Source: Humisphaera borealis
GTDB taxonomy: Bacteria; Planctomycetota; Phycisphaerae; Tepidisphaerales; Tepidisphaeraceae
NCBI RefSeq assembly: GCF_015169395.1
Contig: NZ_CP063458.1
Coordinates: forward strand, 5,394,001-5,458,000
Length of the DNA stretch: 64,000 nt
Reading direction: 5' to 3'
Positions within the stretch are counted from its first letter, which is position 1. Each line of letters begins with the position of its first letter. Positions 35,060 through 45,842 of the stretch are shown in pieces. Under the pieces are notes generated by a model. That model saw only the letters and a list, made by a program, of their open reading frames with translations, was not told the DNA's origin and did not search any database. The translations under genes and the position numbers were made by a program.

Positions 35060-35098
35060 GAAGAACGGCCGACGGGAAGCACCCGTCGGCCGTTCTTC
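35060..35098. terminator. Bidirectional intrinsic-like hairpin
   Basis: A perfect 17-base-pair stem (arm GAAGAACGGCCGACGGG, 35060-35076; complement 35082-35098) with loop AAGCA separates two convergent genes. The wider flanks GCAGTAAGCAGTACGC and GCGTACTGCTGACTGC make an outer arm. No T-run follows, so folding rather than a classical U-tract would do the work. Confidence 0.75.
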
Positions 35099-35137
35099 AA
35101 CCTGTGTCGTCACTGCGTACTGCTGACTGCGTACCGC

Positions 35138-35986
35138 CTACTTCTTCTCCGTATTTTCCCGAATAAACGCCACCGTCGCCGGCCAGGCTTCCTGGGTGGC
35201 TTTGAGGTTCGCGCCGTTCTGGCCGTCCTGCTGGCGGAGGAAGCCGTGACCGGCACCGGTGTACTTCTTGACGATGTACGTCTTGCCCGCCTTCTTGGCG
35301 GCTTCCTCGGCGGCGGGGATGGTGGCGTTCACGCGGGCGTCGTTTTCGCCGTAGTTGCCGAATACGGGGGCCTTCACCTTCTCCACCTGGTCGGCGGGCG
35401 GATTGGTGCCGTAGTAGACGACGGCGGCATTGAGCTCGGGCTGCGCCGCGGCGTAGTTGAAACTCTGGCCGCCGCCCCAGCAGAAGCCGACGGTCGCCGT
35501 CTTGCCGTTGGACGCGGGCAGCTTCATGCCGTAGGCACGGACCGCGTCGAGTTGCTTGACCACCAGTTCGGGCTTGAGACCTCGAATCGCCTGAACGACG
35601 CCGTCGCGGCTATCGAACCCGTCGGTGCCTTTGCCGTCTTTGCCCATGCCGGTAATCAGGTCGGGTGCGATCGCAATAAAGCCGTCGGCGGCCAACTGAT
35701 CGGCGACGGACTTGATCCAGTCCGACAGCCCGTAGATCTCATGAATAACGATAACGACCGGCGCCTTCTCCTTCTTTTCCGGGTAGACGACGTACGACCG
35801 CAGTGCCTTGGACCCGGCCAGCTCGACATCGACGTATTCGCCATGCCGCGGCGATTTCTCAAGGCGTGCCTTGGCGTCGGCTTCGCCGGGCGGCAGGGGG
35901 TCGGCGGCGAGTACGGGCGAAGCACCCATTGCCAGCAGCGGCAACAGGGCAAGCAATCGGCGGTGCAGGGATGTGTTCCAGCGCAT
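35138..35986 (-). CDS. Dienelactone hydrolase family protein, exported
   Basis: 282 residues from ATG 35986, with GGAGG six bases upstream. Signal peptide LLALLPLLAMGASPVLAA. Alpha/beta-hydrolase core: VVIVIHEIYGLSDWIKS (oxyanion Glu-Ile region), nucleophile elbow GFCWGGGQS with Cys as in classic dienelactone hydrolases, acid in YGENDARV, and His in YTGAGHGFLRQQ. All three catalytic residues are seen. The family hydrolyses dienelactones or other ester/lactone bonds; in planctomycetes the exported members have unknown substrates. Convergent to the propeller gene across the hairpin at 35060. Confidence 0.9.
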   Translation of the reverse strand: MRWNTSLHRRLLALLPLLAMGASPVLAADPLPPGEADAKARLEKSPRHGEYVDVELAGSKALRSYVVYPEKKEKAPVVIVIHEIYGLSDWIKSVADQLAADGFIAIAPDLITGMGKDGKGTDGFDSRDGVVQAIRGLKPELVVKQLDAVRAYGMKLPASNGKTATVGFCWGGGQSFNYAAAQPELNAAVVYYGTNPPADQVEKVKAPVFGNYGENDARVNATIPAAEEAAKKAGKTYIVKKYTGAGHGFLRQQDGQNGANLKATQEAWPATVAFIRENTEKK

Positions 35987-36153
35987 CGGTCCTCCGGTCG
36001 GGTAGATTCCGCAGAATTGAACTGGCCGGTCGGCGACAATCGTCCGAACGACCGCTCGCATGAACGCGTTTGAGTGCGCATGCGATGCCGAATCATGCGA
36101 CGGTGCTCAATCGGCCGTCAAGCGTCAAAACCTTCAGGATCGTGGACCTTCAT

Positions 36154-36747
36154 ATGCCCCGAATCATCGACTACCCGATCGTCGCCCGGCAGATGTCAGA
36201 CCAGGGGCTGGTCTGCCTGTATCCCAACAGCGGGGCGTTCGGCTACGCGAAAGAGACACCCGTTCACGCCGTCGGCTGGGTGGCCGGCGACGACCCGACC
36301 ATTCGGCCGGCAGCCCGCGCACTGACGACCGTCGTCGCACCGCCGGCCGAGGCGACGCTGGCGCGTCTCGCCGCCACGGCCTGGCACGACCTGCTGCCGG
36401 GCCCGGTATGGGTGCTGCCCAAGGCGCACTGGGCGTACGAACTGGACTTCGGCAGCGCAGCGTGGATGCCGGGACTTCTACAGAATGTCGGGTTGGACGA
36501 CACAGCGCTTTCGCCACGACATGACGGAACGGCAATCGAGTTCACCGTCGACGAGACACCCGCGTTTGTCACGCTCGTCGAAGGCTTGCTGACACACCTT
36601 CTGGGGAGTGATTTCCAGCTCTGCTTTCCCGCGCGCGATGTCGTCTGCACCGTTCACCATCACAAGCAGCTCTGGTGGATGTCGCGCGATGAGGGAATTG
36701 TCGATCGGCTGAAAAAGCTGGTGGGAACTTCGACAGGCGCACAATAG
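36154..36747 (+). CDS. Conserved hypothetical protein
   Basis: About 197 residues from ATG 36154 (MPRIIDYPIVARQMSDQGLV); another start at 36070 is possible. The sequence alternates small beta strands and Pro/Ala-rich loops (AGDDPTIRPAARALTTVVAP, LLPGPVWVLPKAHWAYELDF). The second half reads like a ligand-binding or enzyme-like fold (TVDETPAFVTLVEGLLTHLL, CFPARDVVCTVHHHKQLWWM) with several His and Cys that could bind metal. No signal peptide or membrane helix is seen. No family could be named. It is divergent from the dienelactone hydrolase gene. Confidence 0.65.
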   Translation: MPRIIDYPIVARQMSDQGLVCLYPNSGAFGYAKETPVHAVGWVAGDDPTIRPAARALTTVVAPPAEATLARLAATAWHDLLPGPVWVLPKAHWAYELDFGSAAWMPGLLQNVGLDDTALSPRHDGTAIEFTVDETPAFVTLVEGLLTHLLGSDFQLCFPARDVVCTVHHHKQLWWMSRDEGIVDRLKKLVGTSTGAQ

Positions 36748-36783
36748 CACGGCCCTGCGGTCGGCGACTGATTGGGTGCAGGA

Positions 36784-36935
36784 ATGAACGCCGAGACGCC
36801 GAGACGCTAAGAGTTGCCGTACCTTGGGCGTCCTTGGCGACTCGGCGTCTTGGCGTCCATCTCATCTTCGAAGGCATCCTGGGTCGCCTGGCACCCCTCC
36901 GTGTCTCCGTGTCTCCGTGGTGATTCTTCCGCCGC
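36784..36935. repeat. GACGCCGA-word palindrome
   Basis: GAACGCCGAGACGCCGAGAC near 36786 and GCGACTCGGCGTCTTGGCGT near 36836 form an imperfect inverted repeat in which the word GCCGAGAC recurs every 8-9 bases. Next to it, CTCCGTGTCTCCGTGTCTCC (about 36899) is a second periodic block of the kind used at 53898-54178. Confidence 0.75.
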
Positions 36936-37007
36936 CCCGGACGCATTGCACCTCGATCGAACTTCGTGCGTTCCCGAAACCGCATGTCGTTGGATACGCT
37001 CCGCCCG

Positions 37008-38006
37008 ATGCCGCAGCAACGTGTATTGATCCTTCTGAACAGCAAGAGCGGAACGCTCGCCAACTCGGCGACGCACGACGAGCCCGAGCGCATTCGCCGG
37101 GGTTTCGCATCGGCCGGCCTCGATGCCGACGTGCAAGACGCCGATCCGGCCAACGCCAAGCGGCAGATCCAGTCGGCACGAGAGTCGGGGTTCTCGGCGG
37201 TCGTCGTGGGCGGCGGCGACGGCACCATTAACGCGATCGCCAATGCCGTCGCCGATACCCACCGCGACGGGAAGCCCGAACTGGTCTTCGCCGTCCTGCC
37301 GCTGGGGACGCACAACCACTTCGCCAAGGAAATGGGCGTTCCCGACGATCTTGAGTCGGCGGTGCCACGCATCGCCCGCGCCGTTGCCGACAACACGGCC
37401 GAGCCGCTGGACATGGCCGAGATCAACGGGACGCTCCTGCTGAACTTCTCCGGCATCGGGCTTCACCCCGAGCTGGTGGAAAGCCGCGACAGGGAACACA
37501 AACAGATCCGCAAGATCCCCTTCGTCAGCACGCTGCTGCGCAAGTTCACCAAGCCGCTATCGATGGCTGTCGCGTTCGCCCGGTCGATCGGGGAGATCCG
37601 GCTGCTGCGGCTGGGCATCGATGCCGACGGCAAACGCAGGACGGTCATCTCGCCGGCGGTCGTGATCGGGAACAATGTGCACCAGATGGAGGTCTTTGGC
37701 GTGTCCGGGATGTCGGTGTGCAGGCGCGACGCCCTCAATGCGTATATTGCGCGGGTGAAAAGGCCGATCGCGCTGGTGCGGCTTCTGATCGCGGCCGCAA
37801 CGGGGAGCCTGGCGAAGATGCGAGAGTTTGAGTGTGTGTCCGGCAAAGCCTTGACGATCCACTATCGCCGACCGACGCTCAAGGTATCGGTCGATGGCGA
37901 GGTGATGAAGTTCAAGACGCCGCTCCGCTACCGGATTCGAAAGAACGCCCTGAAGGTCGTGCAGCTGTCCGAAGTGGCCGCTTCGGCTGCGACGGCTGTC
38001 GCCTGA
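37008..38006 (+). CDS. Diacylglycerol/sphingosine kinase-like protein
   Basis: 332 residues from ATG 37008 (MPQQRVLILLNSKSG), where family similarity begins; 36984 is an alternative. Lipid kinase fold: LLNSKSGTLANSATHDE, nucleotide loop VVVGGGDGTINAIANAV (the GGGDGT motif), VLPLGTHNHFAKEMGVP, which replaces the usual G-T-x-N-D-F with T-H-N-H-F, and MAEINGTLLLNFSGIGLHPE. C-terminal part carries VSVDGEVMKFKTPLRYRI as in DgkB/YegS. It likely phosphorylates a lipid alcohol in the membrane. A metallophosphoesterase begins 10 bases after its stop, so the two form an operon and may act on related substrates. Confidence 0.88.
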   Translation: MPQQRVLILLNSKSGTLANSATHDEPERIRRGFASAGLDADVQDADPANAKRQIQSARESGFSAVVVGGGDGTINAIANAVADTHRDGKPELVFAVLPLGTHNHFAKEMGVPDDLESAVPRIARAVADNTAEPLDMAEINGTLLLNFSGIGLHPELVESRDREHKQIRKIPFVSTLLRKFTKPLSMAVAFARSIGEIRLLRLGIDADGKRRTVISPAVVIGNNVHQMEVFGVSGMSVCRRDALNAYIARVKRPIALVRLLIAAATGSLAKMREFECVSGKALTIHYRRPTLKVSVDGEVMKFKTPLRYRIRKNALKVVQLSEVAASAATAVA

Positions 38007-38016
38007 GATTCGACGT

Positions 38017-38874
38017 ATGCGAACGATCGCCCATATTTCCGACCTGCATTTCGGGCGGCTCGACGCGCCTGTCGCCGAAGGGCTGATCGCCGATCTGGCC
38101 GGTCGCAAGCCCGATCTGCTCGTCGTCAGCGGCGATCTGACGCAGCGGGCCCGCCGGCGGCAATATGCCGACGCGATGGCGTTCCTGAAGCGGCTGCCGT
38201 CGCCGCAACTGGTGGTACCGGGGAACCACGACATTCCGATGTTCAACATGGCGGCTCGGTTTTTCACCCCGGTTCGCAAATACCGGCAGATGGTGACCAG
38301 AGACCTTCGGCCCGTGTACGAAGACGAGCAGATGCTGGTGATCGGCCTGAACTCGGCCCGGTCGTTCACGCGCATCAGCGGTTGGCTGAACCGGGAGCAG
38401 ATGGCGTTCGCCGAGGCGCGGTTCGCGGCGGCGAAAGGTAAGTTCAAGGTGCTGGTGACGCACCATCCGTTCTTCCCGCCACCACGCCGGCCCGACGCCA
38501 ATGTAATTCGCGGCGGCGAGAAGTACCTGGCCGCACTGAGCGCCGTCGAGGTCGATCTGGTGCTCTCGGGGCACCTTCACCTGGCGTATCACGACGACCT
38601 GCGGTCGCACTTCAAGGCATCGCGGCGGGGCGTGCTGTCGATCCAGGCCGGCACCGCCACCAGCACTCGCCGGCGCGGCGAGCCCAACGCGTATAACTGG
38701 ATCACGGTCAGTCCGCAGCTATGCACAGTCGCCGTGCGAGCCTGGGCGGGGAAGGCGTTCGAAGAATCGCTGGTCACTCGATACGAAAGCGACGAGAGCG
38801 GCTGGCACAAAATCCAGCAAGTGCCGATCGACCAGGTCGGGGCGGAAGTGATGTCAGATGTGAACAAGCAATAG
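38017..38874 (+). CDS. Calcineurin-like metallophosphoesterase
   Basis: 285 residues. Metal motifs of the family are all present: D-x-H in TIAHISDLHFGRLDAP, GD in LLVVSGDLTQRARRRQ, GNHD in LVVPGNHDIPMFN, and H in VLVTHHPFFPPPR and VLSGHLHLAYH. It binds two metals (usually Mn or Fe). The substrate may be a lipid phosphate, cyclic nucleotide or nucleotide; the 10-base spacing to the lipid kinase-like gene suggests a coupled lipid role, inferred. The C-terminal part ends NKQ without a signal peptide, so the enzyme is cytoplasmic. Confidence 0.9.
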   Translation: MRTIAHISDLHFGRLDAPVAEGLIADLAGRKPDLLVVSGDLTQRARRRQYADAMAFLKRLPSPQLVVPGNHDIPMFNMAARFFTPVRKYRQMVTRDLRPVYEDEQMLVIGLNSARSFTRISGWLNREQMAFAEARFAAAKGKFKVLVTHHPFFPPPRRPDANVIRGGEKYLAALSAVEVDLVLSGHLHLAYHDDLRSHFKASRRGVLSIQAGTATSTRRRGEPNAYNWITVSPQLCTVAVRAWAGKAFEESLVTRYESDESGWHKIQQVPIDQVGAEVMSDVNKQ

Positions 38875-38934
38875 AGAGGTTTCGGGGCATCTGTGCCCGC
38901 GGGATTGCTTTGGGTGGGGATACTTTGCCCGGGA

Positions 38935-39588
38935 TTATTTTGCAGCCGGCAAGTGCGACAGCACCTGCTGCGCGATCGCGATCATGCGGTTGAACTCGAT
39001 GCCATCGAAGGGGCGGCAGGAAAAGTCCAGGATCATGTAGCGACCCAGCAGCAGAAGCCCGATATCGGCCGGGAGCAGCCCGCGCACGCGGGAGTCGGCC
39101 AGGTGCTTACCGGTGGTACGGTGATCGGTGTGAATGACGAACCGGTGCGATCCAAAGCGCGCCGCCTGGCTCGGCAGCGACAGGATGTCGGACAGTGAGG
39201 TCGCCGCCGCCGCCGGACGCAGCGCGATCGCCGGCCAGTCCGATTCAACCGGCCAGACAAGGACATTGAACCGGTGAGACGGCATGGCGGCAGGGTCGTC
39301 TGCGACGGTCGCCTTCGCCGGTGAATCGACACTGAACTCGACAACAGTCGCTTTCGAACTGACCAGGCAGTTCCGAATGCGAACGCCAGTGCCAAACCGC
39401 TCGAACGGGCGCGGCGGGCGGAGCTTGGCCAGCGGATTGAAATAGAACCCGGTCGCCTGAGCCCACTCGGCCAGCGCCACCGCGCGTCGGGCCGACGTCT
39501 CGCGCCAAACCAGTGCAAAGTAAGTGCAGCCGGCGATCGCGAGCAACAGCAGGAGAATGAAAACCACCAGCGCGGACGGGCCGGCCAT
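38935..39588 (-). CDS. Single-pass membrane protein, unknown function
   Basis: About 217 residues from ATG 39588; a GTG at 39630 in frame is an alternative. One N-terminal membrane helix, SALVVFILLLLLAIAGCTYF, is followed by a soluble domain with beta strands and a conserved FVIHTDHRTTGKHLADS, then LLPADIGLLLLGRYMILDFS. This resembles a group of planctomycete proteins of undefined role. The C-terminus ends HLPAAK. It is divergent from the radical SAM gene and convergent with the phosphoesterase gene. No enzyme motif was found. Confidence 0.65.
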   Translation of the reverse strand: MAGPSALVVFILLLLLAIAGCTYFALVWRETSARRAVALAEWAQATGFYFNPLAKLRPPRPFERFGTGVRIRNCLVSSKATVVEFSVDSPAKATVADDPAAMPSHRFNVLVWPVESDWPAIALRPAAAATSLSDILSLPSQAARFGSHRFVIHTDHRTTGKHLADSRVRGLLPADIGLLLLGRYMILDFSCRPFDGIEFNRMIAIAQQVLSHLPAAK

Positions 39589-39677
39589 GGTCAGTCGTTC
39601 GGCGAGGGTTAATGCAGAAGAAAACCGCACAGTGTTGAGGAAAACTATATCATCTGCGGACGCGAAGCGCGATTTCC

Positions 39678-41303
39678 ATGCCCGACATCGTCCTCACCAC
39701 CCTCAACGCCCGCTACGCCCACTCGGCGTTCGGGCTGCGCTACCTGATGGCCAACCTCGGCCACCTTCAGGATCGCGCCGCGATCGCCGAGTTCGACATC
39801 AGCCAGCGGCCGGTGGACGTGCTGGAGGCGATCCTGGCCCGGTCGCCGCGGATCGTCGGCGTCGGGGTCTACATCTGGAACATCGAGCAGACGACCCGCC
39901 TTGTCGCCGACCTTAAACGCGTCCGTCCGGACATCACCGTCATCCTCGGCGGACCGGAAGTCAGCTACGAGACCGAAGAGCAGGAGATCGTCCGAACGGC
40001 CGACTACGTCATTACCGGAGAGGCCGATCTGCGATTTGCATCGGTCTGCGAGAGCATCCTCGCCGGCACGCCGCCGAGCGAGAAGGTGATCGCATCGGCT
40101 CTGCCGCAGTTCGAGCACAAGCCGACCCGAAGTCTTCTTAACGTGGCCGTCGCTGAACTGGATCGGACGTCAGAGGCGTCCGCCGTCGCGCTTCCCTACG
40201 ACCTCTATACCGATGAAGACATCAAGCAACGGGTGATCTACGTCGAAGCCTCTCGCGGCTGTCCGTTCAAGTGCGAGTTCTGCCTGTCATCGCTCGATGT
40301 GCCGGTTCGGAATGTGCCGACCGATGCATTTTTGGCCTCCATGCAGCGGCTCTTGGATCGCGGCGTGCGGCAGTTCAAGTTCGTCGACCGCACGTTCAAC
40401 CTGAACCTGAACATCAGCCGGGCGATTCTCGATTTCTTCCGTGAACGGTACACGCCGGGGCTCTTCCTGCACTTCGAAATGATCCCCGACCGGCTGCCCG
40501 AGGCATTGCGAGCGCCGATCGCGGCGTTTCCGCCGGGCGTGTTGCAGTTCGAAGTGGGTATTCAGAGCTTCAATGAAGAAATCTGCGACCGCATCAGCCG
40601 GCGTCAGGACGCGGCCAAGGTGGAGCAGAACCTCCGATGGCTTCGGGCCGAGACGGGGGTTCACGTTCACGCCGACCTGATCGTGGGCCTGCCGGGGGAA
40701 GACCTGGCGAGTTTCGGGCGCGGGTTCGATCGGCTGGTCGATCTGGGGCCGCAGGAAATCCAGGTCGGCATTCTCAAACGGCTTCGCGGCACGCCCATCG
40801 TCCGGCACGACGGGCCCTTCGGCATGGTTTATAGCCCGCACGCGCCGTACGAAATCCTTCAGACCGGCGCGATCGGCTTTGCCGATATGCAACGCATGCG
40901 GCGGTTCGCGCGGTTCTGGGACCTGGTCGCCAACAGCGGCAACTTTGCCGGCACCACGCCCATGCTGTGGGAAGGCGGATCGGCGTTCCAGGCGTTTCTG
41001 CGGCTCAGCGACTGGCTGTTCGAGCGGCTTGGCCGGAACCATGCAATCGCCCTGGGCGCGCTGGCCGAGCGGCTGTTCGAGTACCTGACTGAGAGCCTGG
41101 GGCGAGACCGCAAGACCGTCGCCGAGGCCCTGTGGGAAGACGTCCGGCAGGGGGGCCGGCGCGATGGGCCGGACTTCCTTCGACCGTTCGTGTCCGAGGC
41201 GTCGCTGGCCCAGGGCAGGCGGACGGTGACGGCAAAGTCGCTGCCGGCACGACAGGAGCGGCATCTGGCTCGCGAGTTGAAGCGAGAGACCCCGGCAACT
41301 TAG
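39678..41303 (+). CDS. B12-binding radical SAM protein (DUF4080 type)
   Basis: 541 residues. N-terminal B12-binding Rossmann domain (about 1-140: [52 protein letters not shown]). Radical SAM core from about 185: [20 protein letters not shown] with CxxxCxxC at 195, 199 and 202 binding the [4Fe-4S] cluster, then [16 protein letters not shown] and [17 protein letters not shown]. The C-terminal region (about 380-541) matches DUF4080 in layout ([20 protein letters not shown]). Such enzymes occur in many bacteria, and their exact reaction is unknown. The gene is upstream of the rpmA-obgE unit by 170 bases, with a separate promoter between. Confidence 0.92.
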   Translation: MPDIVLTTLNARYAHSAFGLRYLMANLGHLQDRAAIAEFDISQRPVDVLEAILARSPRIVGVGVYIWNIEQTTRLVADLKRVRPDITVILGGPEVSYETEEQEIVRTADYVITGEADLRFASVCESILAGTPPSEKVIASALPQFEHKPTRSLLNVAVAELDRTSEASAVALPYDLYTDEDIKQRVIYVEASRGCPFKCEFCLSSLDVPVRNVPTDAFLASMQRLLDRGVRQFKFVDRTFNLNLNISRAILDFFRERYTPGLFLHFEMIPDRLPEALRAPIAAFPPGVLQFEVGIQSFNEEICDRISRRQDAAKVEQNLRWLRAETGVHVHADLIVGLPGEDLASFGRGFDRLVDLGPQEIQVGILKRLRGTPIVRHDGPFGMVYSPHAPYEILQTGAIGFADMQRMRRFARFWDLVANSGNFAGTTPMLWEGGSAFQAFLRLSDWLFERLGRNHAIALGALAERLFEYLTESLGRDRKTVAEALWEDVRQGGRRDGPDFLRPFVSEASLAQGRRTVTAKSLPARQERHLARELKRETPAT

Positions 41304-41378
41304 TCGGGCCAAGCGGCTGGAAAGGTGCCCGGGAATCTGCAGCGGTATCGGAGGCCACTTTTGGACGACCAGCGTCCC

Positions 41379-41407
41379 TTGCAATTTCCACGCCATTCCG
41401 CTAGCAT
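41379..41407 (+). promoter_or_regulatory. Promoter of rpmA-obgE
   Basis: TTGCAA (41379-41384), 17-base spacer, TAGCAT (41402-41407), 65 bases before the rpmA start. Spacing is ideal, and the site lies after the radical SAM stop. Confidence 0.5.
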
Positions 41408-41471
41408 TCTCGACCCGCTCGACCGAGGGCGGGTTGTCCGTTTGAACTCTTACTGCTGTCAGGAATTTGTC

Positions 41472-41732
41472 ATGGCTCATAAGAAAGGCGGCGGCTCTTC
41501 CAAGAACGGCCGCGACTCCAACCCGCAGTACCGTGGCGTCAAGGCTTACGGTGGTCAGTTCGTCACCGCCGGCTCGATCATCGTTCGGCAGTGCGGCAGC
41601 GTCTTCGCTCCGGGTTTCAACACCAAGAGCGCCAAAGACTGGACCATCTTCGCGCTTAAGGACGGCACCGTCGAGTTCCAGGGCCGTAAGGTCCATGTCC
41701 GCGTCGAAGAAAACGCCGTCGCGACGGTTTGA
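41472..41732 (+). CDS. rpmA: 50S ribosomal protein L27
   Basis: 86 residues, normal length. AGGA lies nine bases before ATG 41472. The sequence [20 protein letters not shown] followed by [20 protein letters not shown] and [20 protein letters not shown] and [13 protein letters not shown] is diagnostic. L27 reaches the peptidyl transferase centre with its N-terminal tail. In most bacteria rplU (L21) lies immediately before it; here it is absent, and a radical SAM gene lies upstream. obgE follows as usual after a repeat-rich gap. Confidence 0.98.
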   Translation: MAHKKGGGSSKNGRDSNPQYRGVKAYGGQFVTAGSIIVRQCGSVFAPGFNTKSAKDWTIFALKDGTVEFQGRKVHVRVEENAVATV

Positions 41733-41747
41733 CGCCTTCGGCGTCGG

Positions 41748-42922
<1,175 letters not shown>

Positions 42923-42935
42923 TAGAATCATCACC

Positions 42936-43388
42936 ATGCCTCCGACCATCTTTCTTGGTCGCGTTTATCGCCATTCAATAGCCGACCTCCTGCGCCTCGC
43001 AGGGATCGCGGCCACTGCACTTTCGGCTCTGATCTTCCTCGGACCGAACTGGACCGTCCATTACACCTGGGTTCATCGCACGGAAGAGAGTGCCGTCGCA
43101 CGACGCGAATGGCATAGGTCCGTTTACATCGGTGTCGATCGGTCTGAGTTCAGCGAGCATTCGCGAACTTCGGTGAAATCTCCGGATGGTTTGCTTGTTC
43201 CTTTTTCACGTCTGGGTGGCGTGCACAAAGTTCCGCTTTTTGCATTGAACTGTGCGTGGTTGAAGTTCGTCGTTCTGGGATCGGTGGTCTGCTGGCCGAT
43301 CGGGATTCATTTGCAAGCACGTATCAAGCGTCGAGGTTTTGAAGTGCACCCAGGAAGCTTGCGCGGAAGCTCGTGTCTGCCGCTTTGA
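42936..43388 (+). CDS. Small membrane protein, unknown function
   Basis: 150 residues from ATG 42936, 13 bases after the obgE stop, so likely in its operon. It begins MPPTIFLGRVYRHSIADLLR and then has a membrane helix (LAGIAATALSALIFLGPNW), a polar loop (TWVHRTEESAVARREWHRSV), and a second helix (LKFVVLGSVVCWPIGIHLQA) before a basic end RIKRRGFEVHPG. Two-helix proteins of this outline are frequent in planctomycetes; none has a known role. No ribosome site of note is seen, which fits translational coupling. Confidence 0.65.
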   Translation: MPPTIFLGRVYRHSIADLLRLAGIAATALSALIFLGPNWTVHYTWVHRTEESAVARREWHRSVYIGVDRSEFSEHSRTSVKSPDGLLVPFSRLGGVHKVPLFALNCAWLKFVVLGSVVCWPIGIHLQARIKRRGFEVHPGSLRGSSCLPL

Positions 43389-43460
43389 ACTGTCCACTTG
43401 GCAAGGCAATCAATCAACCAAGGCATTCAACCAAGTCGCCAACTGAGCTACGATTCGCCA

Positions 43461-44036
43461 ATGCTTCCCCCCTCGCTCCATACCGGCCTGAAAGAATGGA
43501 AACTCCTCACCGACGCCCTGGCGTCGGGTCGCCAGATCATGCTGCTGCGCAAGGGCGGCATCATTGAAACCGCCGGCGAGTTCGAACTGGAAAGCCGACA
43601 CTTCGTCTTCTTTCCGACCTACATCCACCAGAACATGGCGATGGTGAAGCCCGGCGATCAGGCCGGGTTTGAGAGCCATGCCGTCGAGCCGAAGAAGGTG
43701 ACGCTTGCGATCGCCGGGGAAGTGACGGATATCGTTCCCGTCGCCCACCGGTCGCAGGTCGATAAGCTGGAAAACGAGCACGTCTGGACCCCGCCGCTGA
43801 TCGATATGCGATTCAGCTACAAACCCGAGAATCCGCTGTATATCGTATTGGTGCGGGCGTATCGGCTGGCGACACCGGTGACGGTCGTTAACTCGCCGGC
43901 CTATGCTGGTTGCAAGAGCTGGGTGCCGCTAATCGAGCCGGTCAATACGGCAGGCGCCACGCCGGCGCTCGATGAGCGTGACTACGCCGCCAAACGAGAC
44001 CGGATTTTGTCGGTAGTTGGTACTGGACTGCGGTAG
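43461..44036 (+). CDS. DUF1802 family protein
   Basis: 191 residues from ATG 43461 (MLPPSLHTGLKEWKLLTDAL). The family's opening, LKEW-x-x-x-x-x-A-L-x-x-G-x-Q-x-x-L-L-R-K-G-G-I, is seen clearly (GRQIMLLRKGGIIETAGEFE). It continues with FVFFPTYIHQNMAMVKPGDQ and LYIVLVRAYRLATPVTVVNS and a final KRDRILSVVG. DUF1802 proteins are small cytoplasmic proteins of unknown function, found in cyanobacteria and planctomycetes. Downstream, on the same strand after a palindrome, is the DUF1501 gene. Confidence 0.9.
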   Translation: MLPPSLHTGLKEWKLLTDALASGRQIMLLRKGGIIETAGEFELESRHFVFFPTYIHQNMAMVKPGDQAGFESHAVEPKKVTLAIAGEVTDIVPVAHRSQVDKLENEHVWTPPLIDMRFSYKPENPLYIVLVRAYRLATPVTVVNSPAYAGCKSWVPLIEPVNTAGATPALDERDYAAKRDRILSVVGTGLR

Positions 44037-44056
44037 ACGAGACGTGCCCGATCTCT

Positions 44057-44123
44057 GTAGGGTCCCGCCTTGGCGGATGCCTAGGCGCGATCACGCCTAC
44101 GCGTCCGCCAAGGCGGACCCTAC
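44057..44123. repeat. GTAGGGTCC palindrome, copy 1
   Basis: Arms 44057-44080 and 44101-44123, starting GTAGGGTCCCGCCTTGGCGG, with a loop of about 20 bases. Two arm positions differ from copies at 48677 and 58749. Right after the right arm, AGCTTCGCCAGCGCAT (44128) matches the end of the esterase gene next to copy 2. Confidence 0.9.
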
Positions 44124-44201
44124 GTCAGCTTCGCCAGCGCATAGGCCACCGACCCCATGGGTGTTACCGTGCCCATGCCACAAGACAGAGGCATCTTCCC
44201 T

Positions 44202-45689
44202 ATGAACCTCCACGACCAAGCAATCAACCTCGAAACTCGCCGGCAGTTCTTCGGTCGCGGGGCCAAGGGCCTCGGCGTTGCCGCGCTGGCCACGCTGCTG
44301 GGCGAATCCGCCGTCCGCGGGGCGACCGCCGGCGAGCAGCCGCATGCGGGCAACTTCGGCGTCTCCGGCATTCCATCGCTGCCGCACCTGGCGCCCAAGG
44401 CTAAGCGGTGCATTTACCTGCACATGGTCGGCGCTCCGCCGCAACTGGATCTGTTCGACTACAAGCCCAAGATGGTCGATTGGTTCGATAAGGACCTTCC
44501 CGCCGAGATCCGCCAGGGCCAGCGGCTGACGACCATGACCAGCGGCCAGGCGCGGTTTCCCATCGCCCCGACCGTCTTCAAGTTTGCCCGTCACGGCAAG
44601 CATGGCGCGTGGATCAGCGAGCTTCTCCCCCACACCGCCCGCATGGCCGACGACATCTGCATCATCAAGTCGATGCACACCGAGGCAATCAATCACGAGC
44701 CGGCGATCACCTTCATGCAGTCTGGGTCGCAGATCGCGGGCAAGCCGTGCATGGGGTCGTGGCTGGCCTACGGCCTGGGCAGCGAGAACCGCAACCTGCC
44801 GACGTTCGTCGTGCTGAACGCCAATCATTCCGACCCGCGCGCGAATGTGCAGGCGATTGGTGCCAAGCTCTGGAGCAGCGGTTTCCTGTCGGCCGAGTAC
44901 GCCGGCGTCAATCTCCGCAGCGTCGGCGACCCGGTGCTGTACATCAAGGATCCCGCCGGCGTCGATCGAAACACCCGCCGGCGGATGCTCGACGGGCTGT
45001 CAGCCCTTAATCAGGCGAAGTACGAACAGCTCGGCGACCCCGAAACACAAACCCGCATTCAGCAGTACGAGATGGCCTTCCGCATGCAGGCCAGCGTGCC
45101 TGAACTGACCAATATCGCCTCCGAATCGGCCGCCACCTACGAGATGTACGGCGAAGAGGCGAAGAAGCCGGGCACATTCGCCAACACCGCGCTGCTGGCC
45201 CGCCGGCTGGTCGAGCGGGGCGTGCGGTTCGTACAGATCTACCACCGCGGCTGGGACGTCCACGGCTCCTTGCCGCAAGTGCTGCCGAGCCAGTGCAAAG
45301 ACATCGACCAGGCCGCCTGGGCCCTGGTGCAGGACCTCAAGAGCCGGGGCATGCTTGAAGACACGCTGGTCATCTGGGGCGGCGAGTTCGGGCGGACGAT
45401 CTACTCGCAGGGCAAGCTCACCAAAGACACCTACGGCCGCGACCATCACCCACGCTGCTTCAGTCTCTGGATGGCCGGCGGCGGCATCAAGGGCGGCCAG
45501 GTCTACGGCGACACCGACGAGTTCTCTTACAACATCACCGAAAACCCCGTCCATCTCCGCGACTGGCACGCGACGATCATGCAGCTCTTCGGCATCGATC
45601 ACGAACGGTTCACGGTCAAGTACCAGGGACTCGATCAGCGCCTGACGGGGGTGGAGAAGGCGAAGATCGTCAAGGCGATCCTTGCCTGA
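44202..45689 (+). CDS. DUF1501 domain protein, Tat-exported
   Basis: 495 residues from ATG 44202. The Tat-type region is [23 protein letters not shown]1501 marks: [20 protein letters not shown] (K-P-x-M region follows), [120 protein letters not shown]. The fold belongs to the alkaline phosphatase/sulfatase superfamily and the Asp, His and Thr-like residues for two metals appear present. In planctomycetes a DUF1549/DUF1553 cytochrome-like gene normally precedes it; here there is none. Substrate unknown. Confidence 0.92.
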   Translation: MNLHDQAINLETRRQFFGRGAKGLGVAALATLLGESAVRGATAGEQPHAGNFGVSGIPSLPHLAPKAKRCIYLHMVGAPPQLDLFDYKPKMVDWFDKDLPAEIRQGQRLTTMTSGQARFPIAPTVFKFARHGKHGAWISELLPHTARMADDICIIKSMHTEAINHEPAITFMQSGSQIAGKPCMGSWLAYGLGSENRNLPTFVVLNANHSDPRANVQAIGAKLWSSGFLSAEYAGVNLRSVGDPVLYIKDPAGVDRNTRRRMLDGLSALNQAKYEQLGDPETQTRIQQYEMAFRMQASVPELTNIASESAATYEMYGEEAKKPGTFANTALLARRLVERGVRFVQIYHRGWDVHGSLPQVLPSQCKDIDQAAWALVQDLKSRGMLEDTLVIWGGEFGRTIYSQGKLTKDTYGRDHHPRCFSLWMAGGGIKGGQVYGDTDEFSYNITENPVHLRDWHATIMQLFGIDHERFTVKYQGLDQRLTGVEKAKIVKAILA

Positions 45690-45692
45690 GCG

Positions 45693-45821
45693 GAATGACG
45701 AATGACGAAATGCGAATGGCGAGTGAAGCCTAAATAACCAATGACGAATCGTTGCGTAGCGCGATTGAAACATTGAGTATTCGAGCTTCATTCGTCATTC
45801 GCATTTCGTCATTCGCCATTC
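45693..45821. repeat. AATGACG-word palindrome before ychF
   Basis: Arms 45693-45729 and 45785-45821 (37 bases, three mismatches) made of the seven-base word AATGACG (left arm starts GAATGACGAATGACGAAATG). It fills the gap between the DUF1501 gene and ychF. Confidence 0.92.
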
Positions 45822-45842
45822 TCCCCCTATATTCCTCGCCCT

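Noticed and set aside
40287-41696. 469-codon minus-strand open frame opposite the radical SAM gene and rpmA
   Set aside because: It crosses two certain plus-strand genes and has no family similarity.
44157-44201. GTG/ATG starts upstream of the DUF1501 gene
   Set aside because: The extension lies in repeat-derived DNA and would spoil the Tat signal position; ATG 44202 places RRQFF correctly.
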